A DNA stretch of 64,000 nt from Bombus terrestris (lineage: Eukaryota; Arthropoda; Insecta; Hymenoptera; Apidae). Both the position numbers and the translations under genes were made by a program. The DNA lies in contig NC_063277.1 in NCBI RefSeq assembly GCF_910591885.1, positions 16,331,164 to 16,395,163 of the forward strand, in the 5' to 3' direction. The notes beneath the pieces are model-generated. The model was not told the origin of the DNA and made no database searches. It was given only the letters and a program-made list of their open reading frames with translations. Shown here piece after piece: positions 54,155 to 64,000 of the stretch (position 1 is its first letter; each line of letters begins with the position of its first letter).

Positions 54155-54690
54155 AGACACGTGCGTTGTAACGTTACACGGAAGTCGATCGGCAAAGATT
54201 CCAATTATTCGAAGAATTCGGTCCAATCAAGTTACTTGACGTTGAAAAGATCGTACGAACGTGCGTTAAATTGTCACAGAAACCTCGATCCTCTAGAATT
54301 CGTATTATTCGTAGAATTCGCTAGAAAGCAGTTATCGGTAACGTCAAATAATTTCGAACATTCGCGTTAAATTGTTACAAAGGCCTTGGCCTGGAATTCA
54401 TATCGGAAAATCCAGCTGAGAAGAGAGTCAGTGGAAAAATATTATATAATTTGAAAACCGCAGTTATTAAATTGCAATAAAGTCCTTGATCGCGTGGAAT
54501 TCGCATTGCTTGAAAAAATTTAGTTGCACGAGAGTTACGAGAAATATCAAATAGTTTTAAACATCTACTAAATAACTATTAAATTCTGTATATCAAATTG
54601 TCAGAGACCTTGGTTAAAATTTGGATTATTTAAAAAATCCAGCTGTTGTGAATAATTAAAAATTATTAAAAATTCGAACGTTCGTGATTT
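54155..54690. repeat. decayed ~102-bp tandem repeats, block 3
   Basis: About five diverged units start near 54160, 54260, 54363, 54464 and 54580. Each carries a variant of gcgttaaattgtcacagaaa, then cctcgatcc/ccttggcc, then gaattcgtattattcg and a gtaacgtcaaataattt phrase. The period of about 100 bp is regular, and divergence increases along the array. Confidence 0.6.
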
Positions 54691-54739
54691 TTTTCAAATA
54701 CTTTCAATATTCGATCACTTGATTAATCAACTGTTTGTC

Positions 54740-55130
54740 GGTCACGTATCGTTCATTCGAAGCTCGCCGTATCTCGGTTCACCAATGTCTTATTCACATC
54801 GTAAATCACACTAAAAAGAGGAAAAATCTACACTCAAGAAGAGTAGCAAAAAAAAGAGAGATGTTCGATCGCAATGATTGGTCTATCGATTGTCCGCTTG
54901 AACTCACAAATTGGTAATCCAAAGTTCACCGATATATCTTATATCGTACATCATATCGTAGAAAGAACAGTCTGCGTTGAAGAATAATGGCGAAGAAGCA
55001 ATTAAAAATGATCCATGAATCTCAATGATCGATCATCTACTCTTGAAACTCACATATTGGTCATTCAAGGTTCACCAAATGTCAGTTCACCAGTCACCAT
55101 ATCTGACGTCATGTATCACCACATCAAGAA
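54740..55130. repeat. decayed ~145-bp tandem repeats, block 4
   Basis: The phrases cttgaactcacaaattggta / cttgaaactcacatattggt, then tccaaagttcacc / tcaaggttcacc, then atcgtacatcat / gtcatgtatcacc and agaaagaacagt / aagaagaaacagt recur near 54900 and 55045. A weaker copy lies near 54755. A CRE octamer falls in the last copy (55104-55111). Confidence 0.5.
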
Positions 55131-56520
55131 GAAACAGTTTATGTCGAAGAAAAGTAGTAAAGAAGCCGATCAATACCAAAATAGTTGACAGATCTGGATG
55201 AACGAGCACAATGATCCGAGGTCTCTGTTGAAGAACAAGGTACTCGCGTGTCAGAGACACTGGCAGGTGGTAGCAAACCGCCTTATGTAGCATCGACAGG
55301 AGCGTGGCTGGTGCCAGTCCTTGTCTGCCAGTTCATTCGGAAGTGATCTGCTCAATAAGCGTCGCTCTGAGGCGCGTTTAATCGGTGTCAACGAAGGACA
55401 GGCGAACGATAAACAGTCTTGCGGTGGTTATATCGATGACGTCGCTTCTAGAAACTCCTCCGAGTGCATTTACTTCTCTGTTAACTACACGATCCTCTAC
55501 CAGAAACGTTTCTCCTCGAGCGTTCCTCTTCCTCGACGAATTTATCAAATTTATCGGCGAATCTCGAAAGAATCGAACCTTTCGGTGACCTCTTCCGGTA
55601 TCTTGCCCTTCTATCCGAACTCTGAACTCTGTTCGTGGATCGTTCGTGAACTATAGCAAGGTTCGAAGGATCGGAGGCTGGATCACGAGACGAATCGCGT
55701 TATCGATCCCTCGGAATCGACAATGGCGACGAGGAGGGATCGGTTGCAGAGCGGAGGAAGCGAATCGAGGGATTTTCGCGAGACCCCAGGTAAATTGCGC
55801 TCAGCGTCCACTCTGCTTCGCGTCTCGCCGTCTCGAATTGATTTCATGCTCGATCGCGCTTGAGTCTGGGTCATCCGCGCTAACTTTCCAACTCCGTCGA
55901 GTCTTGGGAACGCGTAGTGTCGAAGACGTGGCCATTGTACGCGGTTCGGTTGCGATTTTGGGCCGATCGACGCGCCATTCCTCTCCACCATCGCGGTTAA
56001 CCTTCAGAAACTATCTGAATTGGAAAACCACCGTGGATCCCGTTTCCCTTCATCGTGAGAATCTTATGTTCGATCGAGACAAGCTCCGACGATATTAGAA
56101 AACCTTCAACGAGACACTGTCTAAGAACGTTCGTAGATAATCGACACTCGCACTCGAAGACCTTTCATCTTCACCTAATCACGTCCCACGTCACCAGAGG
56201 ACGAAACCTCTTCCAAACACTTTCTCCTTCGAATCTTCAAGCTCTTTCCAAGTTTTCCTAGTCCTTTCGCGTTACCACACCTTCTACCTGCGCCATGTTC
56301 AAAGACCATCGATCCACGTTATCCAAGGATCAGACAAAGAATCACCACCCAAGCTTCCTTCATGAACCTTCTAATTGAAGGATTCCGGTTCACGGTAAAG
56401 TCCTCCAGGGATTCATGATACTACGGTCCTCGAGGATCTCGATCATCTCCAATACCTAAAATCTGAAGGATTTGGCATCGATCGTTCTCCAGGATCTCGC
56501 TTTCTTGGATTATTTATAGA
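55131..56520. other. unassigned sequence upstream of exon A
   Basis: This is mixed-composition sequence with open frames on both strands (for example plus 55646-56098), but no recognised protein motif. Around 56380-56500 short phrases (tcctcgaggatctcgatc, ttctccaggatctcgc) repeat, like the decayed arrays to the left. It could be 5' UTR or intron of sprint. Confidence 0.35.
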
Positions 56521-56990
56521 CACGGCGGACAAAGAGGTTCTCGAGCGTGCAGCCCGGCTGCCGGTCGCGAATGGACTGGTTGCACGTTTGTTAAACACTA
56601 TAGTCGCGGCTGTACCGCGCGGACTCTAGCTGCACAGGCGCCTATAGTCCCGGCTGGTTACGCCGACTGGATCGTCCTGTGTTCTCTCGGCGACTTTTCG
56701 AGCACGCCGTGGCTGTCTCTCCGCGGCGTGGCCACGTGTGCTTCAACAGTGTGCAAGGGGACTCTGCACTCGCATCGAGAGTGCGCACACCGGGGCTGGG
56801 AGAACTGGCTGCCGGCACGTAGGCACCGGGAAACGCGGGACGCCTACTTGCAGGGTACTGGGTGGGGGTGATAATTTCGTGAGGCACCCGGTCGACCAAC
56901 CGAAGAACGGTCCTTCTTCGACGGCATCGAGATATGTGTGGGGCCACGTCCGTAGGGTTTTCGTTGTAGGGAAGATTGCGATCGGTTAGT
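56521..56990. promoter_or_regulatory. GC/CpG-rich island, possible upstream promoter
   Basis: This is the most GC-rich block of the window, with many CG dinucleotides and GC-box-like gggtgggggtg at about 56860. A TATA-like ttatata lies at its right edge on the minus strand (about 56995). It could be an upstream non-coding first exon of sprint or a divergent promoter. No splice donor that I can defend was found, so strand and target are open. Confidence 0.3.
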
Positions 56991-58422
56991 ATATAAGGTG
57001 TTCTTTCGTTTTGAAACGAATTGTAAGATTTAATAGTAAAATACTACGATTTTTCCTATTTTCCCTAGAAATGGTAAGCGTAGGAACGTACAGTGGCAAA
57101 TAAAATTAATTTACAGATTAATTTACAAGTTTAATTGACGCAGTGAATCAATGAACGTTTACGAAGTTTTCGTTGTAGGGAAGACCGCAGTCGGTTGATT
57201 GTTATACAGGGTGATTCCGAAAATCGTGGTACAACCGAAAAGAACAAGAAATTTGTTTAATCGTTAATTGTTACCAATATTTTATAACAGCGAATATATA
57301 TTCAAAAAGGGACAATTACTCGACGCACGATCTTCGTTAGATACTACCTTCGATATGAAGTATTCCCAGGTAATTTTCTCGGTTTAATTCTATAAATGTT
57401 CACTTTTACCAAAACGCCCGCGTTCCAGAACTCGTTGACTAAGGCACGATCAATCAACCCGGGAGCAAATACTTATCCAGAAGCAAAAATTCCGCGAGGA
57501 AACGCTAATTTCACGCGACTGCCTCGAGACTCTATCAGCCAGTTATCTGGCGATTATTCAAATTACCGAGTCGACCTCGCGAGTTTCACAGAGGAAACGG
57601 TTGATACTTAACAAATTGCGGCAACTCTCTTACCATGGTCCGATTATTTCAATTGCACGTGGTCACCGACGAAAGAAAATCACCGGCAACTGCTAAATTG
57701 AAATAAAATAAAATAGGAGAAAAATCGTGAACGGAACTCGATTACTCGCCGTGACCAGGCTTAACCTAATTGCGTGCGCGAGTACGTGCCTGGTAATTAA
57801 GAACAATTCGCGAGTTAGAGCGATCGAGAGGTGAGTTGGTTCAGCCTCGTTGAAATTCCAACCGCGAGGGACGAGCAGTACGTAATGTGCGTAATTTATC
57901 GTAAGCTTCTTACGCGAGTCGGTTTCAATTTCTTGCTATTAAGGCACGTACGTGATGGCAGACATAGTGGAAGATCGGCCGGTTAACGGTGGTGGTTCTT
58001 CATACTTTTCTTCATTTTCGGTCTCTTCGCAGTTGCTTTTTGCCTCTTTTATTTCTTCCATTTTAGAGAATCTTTCTTGTACCGTATTTTTCATTTAATT
58101 GCTGCGATTCTAGATATTTATACATACAAGCATTCAGCTTCCTATTAATAAAATTTCGCCTGCCTACAAGAAATTATTCCTCTTCGCTTTAATCTTTTCT
58201 ATTCGCTCTTTTCTTTGCGTAATTTCGTCGTACAACACGATCCAAAATTATGATTATATTTCCCTGTGTGATTAATCTATTTCAAAAACTGACACGACAT
58301 AGTTAAGAACGCAGTGCCGTAGATTCCAAAAAATTCAGACCCGTAAACCGCTCGCCGATCGTTCGACCGGAAGTCCTCCAGTTTTATCCTCTCACGTGTA
58401 GTACGTTGCACCGCGTGAAACG

Positions 58423-58437
58423 GTTGCCAACGGCAAC
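58423..58437. promoter_or_regulatory. X-box (RFX) palindrome
   Basis: GTTGCC-AAC-GGCAAC is a perfect inverted repeat with a 3-bp spacer and fits the RFX X-box pattern. It lies in a CG-rich patch. Confidence 0.35.
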
Positions 58438-61400
58438 AAACGGCAGTTTGCAACGTTCAGATAGGCGCATTAACGGAGGAACGGGGATGAAAACGAACAG
58501 ATTCGGCCGTGGCCCGCTCGATTGTCCCATCGTCCCTTTCTCTCGTGGCCGGTCGTCTATTAAATAACCGTGGATCGCCGCTTTTCCGGCGCTCTCGCCC
58601 GTGAGATTGATAACGCAGCTGCGTTATTGCCTCGAGATCGACCCTGCGTTTCTCTCAATGCACTTTTTTTTCTCTCCTTTCCCTGTATTTTATGAAGCCG
58701 GCACGCTTAATTGCCACAGATATCTCGAAGATAGATTTTATATTTTTTTACGAATTGCAGAATTTAATCCCATTGTGGAGGATCGAGAAATTGTTCGAAA
58801 TTTTTGATACAATGATTATTATCGCTTCGGACTGATTTAGTTAAAGCAACGATATTCGTCGTTAAATAACATTATTATTTAGATATGTATAATTTTCTTA
58901 GCCGCTAAATAGTAGCACACGTATGCGAATACGAGTGTATGGAAGTATGTGTGTGCACAACGTCTCGAAAAACAGATGAATGTAACTGTTCCGTTGGCAG
59001 TGTGGTATGGAAGATGGTGAGACAAAGAGAGTGCTGAGACGCGTGCAAATCGACGAAGATCCTGGAAATCGTTTATCAAATAAATCTAAAACTATTTTAA
59101 TACGAATTCTAAGTGTAATCTTAGTGTTCCCTTACTTTTATTTCGGCGATTAAGATCCACAATTCTTAACAATTATTAATACTTTTCTACGCGAAATTAT
59201 CACTGGACCATGGATATTCACGCATTTATTAAACGCACGAAAATCCACGTAATATACAAAAATATATAAAATATGCAAAGTTTAAAATATTGATTCGACG
59301 TATGTACATAGCAAATATACTGCAATAATATGTATTAGAGATTTTATGTAAGGGGACAGCATTAGACTCCACAGAGATTTCTACATAGCAAGGTAGTTCT
59401 TCCACTTCGAGTTCTTGCAACAGAAATAATTTTTACTATTGCAATCGTAATATCTCTGTTAACCTACTTTTCGCCTATAAATCCTAACCACAGATATATT
59501 ATTGCCGCGAACCGGGTATTACGACATTCTCAAACTTTTCTTTAGGAAAGGGAAAACAAATTACGGAAGAGTCAGCTTCCCAGAAATTCCCTGTACTCGT
59601 TTCTCATATTAAAAACACGTTTGCGTATCGTGTCCCTTCATTGTATGCTAACGACGCACACAATTTACGGCGTGTTTCGTACCACCACCGTATTTTCGCG
59701 CGTTTAATTCATCTTCGCTCTTGCACAATTACGCTTCGTTTATCCTTTCATTCATTGCCGCTCGTCTCATACACCAACGAAAGCCTCAAAGCTACTCCCT
59801 AACGAATGCCCCCCCACTTCTCTCTGTCTCTCTTTCTCTCTCGAGCAATTAAATCGCAGAATTGCAATGTAAGGTTCATTATAATTTCGCGATACATTAT
59901 CTTCGAGGAAACAGTTTGCGCGCAAAATTTATTTTATTCCTTCTTTTTTAATTTATTTCGAGATCGAGTTCGAAGTTGCAGGAAATTTCGAAATATTTGG
60001 AGCAAAAGTCGACAAGCTTTGAAATTGAAATTCCAGCTCACTTGAATTTCCTCTTTAAGTTACTCTTCAATTTTTGCTTCAAATTCCTAATTCTCAAGAA
60101 TTTAATGAAGCTATTCTCTTCGTTTGATCGATTCCCCATAATCCTATTCTCTAGATATCACACTTACACATAGGTACGTCTATATTATCTCTATCATCTA
60201 TATTATTTCTCAACATCGTATTTCTTCGTTCGACAATCCGCGATCTCTTCATTTAAAAAACCTCGGTATCAAAGTTTTAGAAATTTGACACGACTTTGTC
60301 GTTCGACGACGATCCTACATCTTCAATTTTCTTAAAAATATTCCAACTCCCACTTCACCGTCGTTCCGTTGAAAGTTGCTTCCCTAGAAATTCTAGCAAA
60401 ATTCTATTCAATGCTCTGCCTAGATTGCGCTAAAAATTCTACCAATGCTGCGCAAGATTCCACGTGCAACATTCAGTCTCCTGTTCGAGTCGAAGAAACG
60501 GAAAGTCTTTCCACTCGATTGTTTCCTTCTCGACGGCCGTATATAGGCGGAACAGGATCCGGTAGAAAAATCTACGGAAGAGGACGAGGCGGACGAGATG
60601 GAAGGCGCAAGAAACCTTCGCGAGAAACCGGCAGCCGTTCCCCGAGTTTTGCTGTCGGCCAGTGAAGGTCGAGCGTAACTGCTCAGCCAGTTGGCCGGTT
60701 TCCACAAATAGCCGTCCTACTGTGCCTTCTTTGTTCGTTAATCGTCCCGAGAAAGCAATTAGAAGCTTGTGCACACAACCGTGCCACCATTGCTGATCTT
60801 CTCCTTCCTCCTTTTGAATCTATTTTTTCTTCCTTTATACCAAGTACTCGGTTACGTTTTTCCGGAATGGAAAAAACCTTGTTTAGAAGTTCTTAGGAGG
60901 AAAGGCACAGATGGGAACAATAAAGCTTCGTGTGTTCTAGATGTTGGATATTTTTATGACGGTTTTGTAATGGTTTCTTGCCTGAAGATTTATGGGTAGA
61001 GCGTGAAAGTGTTGGAAGATTCGATTTCAGTATGTATCCTTTTGTTTCTTCTTTTTCTTCAACGATGTTTTCTATAGGTCTATGACGAAAACCTTATAAC
61101 TTTTTTAACTCTTTCGGAGTATAGCTTGGGACAGACTTCGGTACAGATATAACCTAATTTGTCTTATCCAACTTTTTATTATAATCTTTTTATTTTGAGA
61201 ACATTTCCTGATGCGATATTAATAATTTGTAGTAAAGCTAACTACAAATACATAATACTAATTTCTGATTTGTGAAATTTTATTAACAAAATTAGTTCGA
61301 TCGTACGACGGAATTGAGATTTGACAAAAATATAGTTGCCAACTTTCGCAAGTAACCCGGAGAAAACGACGTGGAAGCGCTTCAAAAGTACAAAACTATG

Positions 61401-62034
61401 GCTAGTGGAAAATTCACATCAAAACAACCTTCTACGCTTGTCCACTTCGCACCCTCGTACCCTCCTGTCCAAGGCGCCATTAATCAGAAAACAAATTCGA
61501 ACGTGTCTCGGCGTTCAACACATTGTTCACCAGTCAGTTCAGTTCGTTCAACCCCTCGAAAGCTCCCGTCACGCTTACAGCGACGTTTCTTCGCTCGTCT
61601 CGATCGAGTTTACCCCCGACTCGCCTGTTCCATTCCTCTTGCAACTTCCTGCGCGTTGCACAGCGGGCTTTTCCTGCATTTTTCCCATTTGCACGATTTT
61701 CAGCTGGTGCAGGGTACACGTTTTTCCCATTGTTTATACGGGAATTCCGCGACAAGTGGTTTAATGCCGTTCGAGGGTCGGCGATGAAAAACTCTCTTCT
61801 CCTGTCTTTCGCAACGTTTCGAAGGGGAAAAAGCATTCTCAATGGCAATGGCGCCGCATGGATGGTACCGTTGAATTTATGGAGGGTGAATCGAGCGTTG
61901 TAATATCGGGGGCCGCGTAATCACGGCCCTCTCGATCCACGAACGAACCGAGATTAATCGCGCGCGACCTCTTATTGGCAGATCCACACGCTGTCCTCGA
62001 TAGTGTGGTCGAAGTTAATTGGCAATGGATACAT

Positions 62035-62054
62035 CTGTGTGTGTGTCTGTGTGC
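62035..62054. repeat. (TG)n microsatellite
   Basis: This is a short run of tgtgtgtgtgtctgtgtg. Confidence 0.85.
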
Positions 62055-64000
62055 ATTTCGGGGCTGAAAAGTTGGAGAGAGCCGTTGAACGTTGAATATA
62101 CTCGCGGCAGGGAAATTTTGATTAATTTCTTACAGCGAAGAAAATTTGTTATTTACTTTCGTTAAACGGCCCGAAGGAAAGTTAGAGAAAAGAAGATGAT
62201 CGGACATGTGTGCTAGGAAAGTGTAAAAAATCTGGAGTCTACAGATTACAACTATAATCGTCTTAGGAGACTTTCTTCGAAAGCTTAGACATTTCGACAA
62301 GAAGTGGAAGAAAACCGTGACGGTAACAAACGAGGAAAGAAACAGAATTACTGCGAGCTATTTTCACCGGGATGACTCGCTCCCATTTAATAGCATTTTC
62401 ACTCGAAAACTCGATAAGACGCGCATCTGTCGGCGGTTTTGCCGGTTCCGTGTTTTTCAAGCGTGCGACTGCAAAAGCATCGTTGTTCTTCGCCTTGCAA
62501 CGGAGAATCGACCGACAGAAGGGTATCGTTTCAGGTTCATTAGCGCTTAATGAGTTAATATGAGTGAGCTCTTTCAGACTACCACGGATTAGAAGATTCG
62601 AATCAAAGTACTGCTCGATACGCGACTCTGACGAATTCAATTAAACACGAAACGGCCATATTCGATTGGCCTATTTCCAACTATCAATTACCTAAACTTC
62701 GTCAAAGATCGCGATCAACTCGTTTCCATCGAACGATTATTTGGATTTTGTCCAGTTTCCGCGTTTGTCTATTTTACTTTGATTAAATTTCCTCGGGTTT
62801 TGAAACTCGTCAAAATGCATCGAACTAGCAAAGAAAACGCAAAGATCCTATTGAGAATTTTGGATCTTAATAGCCGAAATAACGGTATAGGAATACTAAA
62901 TTTACACTTGGAATTAATATTAGAATATTTATACATTTATTTGATAAACGATTTCGATGATATTCATCGATACACGCTTGCACGCGTCTCGGCACTTTCT
63001 TTCATACCCGACTGTTTGTCTTTGAAACGCCGCGCACATACATACCTCCACACACTGATATTCACATACAAGTATTACTACTACGCGTCTAACCTAGTCT
63101 AGCACATAAAATTATACATATCTCGATAGATTCAGCTACTCTCTGACACATCGAAGCTACAAGAGTAAACTCAAGATAAACTACTTACCTAACCATTCGC
63201 AAATGTCTCATCAAAAAATTTCATTTAAAAGGAACCTCTTCATCTCAAAGACGAAAGCATGCACCACTATGTTGGTAGCTTTCGAGTTCGTGCCCATTGA
63301 GAAAAATGAGAAGCAAAGTGGAGGAACGATCTCTGAATTCGAGTCCCTATTAGCCTCTATCTGATCGCGGAGAATCGGCCGTTCTTTCACCGGTTTAAAC
63401 GGTCCCGTAATGAAAGCTCGGCTCTTCCTCCGGGCGAAAGGAGATCGAAGAGGACGGACAATTAATTTTACGAGCGGTGCAAATGGAAGCCAAGCCAAGC
63501 GACCACGAAGAGACACGATTGGCCGCGATATTTATCGTCTTTTATCGTTCGGAGGAAATACGACTCGTCTTTTAATCGATCGTCTAGTAGAATCACCGTA
63601 AGGCTGCCTCTTTTTCTCGTTTTTCACTTCCGTTTTCAACAACTATCGAATGTCTGATAGAAGTTGCGTCGTATGGCGAAGTGTTTGAAATTCTCACGAG
63701 TGTGTTTGTTACGTAACAGATGTTCCTCGCTTGGATTTCTTACGATGTTTAATCAGGATAATTATGATGGATCGGCGAAAGGTAAATACGCTTTTGTTCG
63801 TATGTCGCTGGAAATGATAGTGGCGCCGTGATGCATAATAATTTTCCAATGAATAATATCGATAGGTTTGACAAATCACAAATCGTTGTAGACTTACCTT
63901 TTACAGTTTCACAATTTTAAGTGAAATAGGATAATCGAGTGACTCTTCGCTCGTAAAATGTACTTTAAAAATCGTATTTGTTTTTGTTGTTATTTCTGAA

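Larger units (their letters stand above)
56991..64000. other. no gene recognised (upstream flank or 5' intron)
   Basis: AT-rich DNA with a GC-richer patch at 58.3-58.6 kb (with an X-box-like site) and another near 60.5-60.7 and 61.5-61.9 kb. Short open frames occur on both strands without recognisable motifs. A consensus minus-strand donor (AAAAG|gtaagtc, exon side ending at 63898) could mark a non-coding 5' exon entering from beyond the right edge. Confidence 0.4.

Noticed and set aside
55646..56098. 150-codon plus-strand open frame, with GAG|gtaaat-like site inside
   Set aside because: There is no recognisable domain, the opposite strand is equally open, and the composition explains the length.
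57940..57965. Stretch taaggcacg resembling the miR-124 seed
   Set aside because: Only nine bases match and the flanks do not pair as the conserved miR-124 hairpin would.
58994..59015. Stretch tggcagtgtggt resembling the start of miR-34
   Set aside because: Only 12 bases match and no facing arm that could form a microRNA hairpin is visible.
62263..62640. 125-codon minus-strand open frame
   Set aside because: It has no ATG at the start, no splice support and no recognisable motif.

Overview
This is nuclear DNA from an insect. It is AT-rich but full of CG dinucleotides (tcg/cga throughout), with very long introns, GT-AG splice sites, TA-flanked mariner-type mini-transposons and almost no long open frames. 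That combination fits a hymenopteran, most likely a bee. The exact species cannot be read from the window.

The backbone of the window is the 5' part of one large minus-strand gene. I identify it as sprint (spri), the insect Ras and Rab interactor (RIN) homolog. The decisive exon is 309-500, which encodes a Ser-rich stretch running into the start of the RIN-type SH2 domain (LIERLIRSHPIWFLPG...LLQGKEEG). The exon before it in transcription order (4638-4761) encodes a Pro/His/Gln-rich linker. Two short exons much further upstream, at 24066-24190 and 50631-50689, each carry an ATG and end in phase 2. That is exactly the phase needed to join 4638-4761, so they look like alternative first coding exons separated by about 20 kb and 46 kb of intron from the shared part. 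A CpG-rich block at about 50.7-51.2 kb, with a CRE palindrome and a TATA-like site, is the best promoter candidate. A second GC-rich block lies at 56.5-57.0 kb. The rest of the SH2, VPS9 and RA-type regions must lie beyond the left edge.

A possible second gene sits nested inside the sprint intron on the same strand (35269 down to 33068). Three open segments with canonical splice sites and matching phases give a 184-residue protein with a membrane segment and many cysteines. I do not recognise its family. It is the best candidate here for something undescribed, but it rests on sequence inspection only.

The remaining sequence is intron or upstream DNA. It holds one probable solo LTR (906-1317), four copies of one mariner-type MITE family (2217, 15566, 21838, 50270), clean tandem duplications of 120, 198 and 59 bp, a 77-80 bp inverted repeat pair around 20.4/21.3 kb, several short microsatellites, and a run of decayed tandem-repeat blocks from 51.3 to 55.3 kb just upstream of the candidate promoter. 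I saw no rRNA, tRNA, CRISPR array or convincing microRNA.
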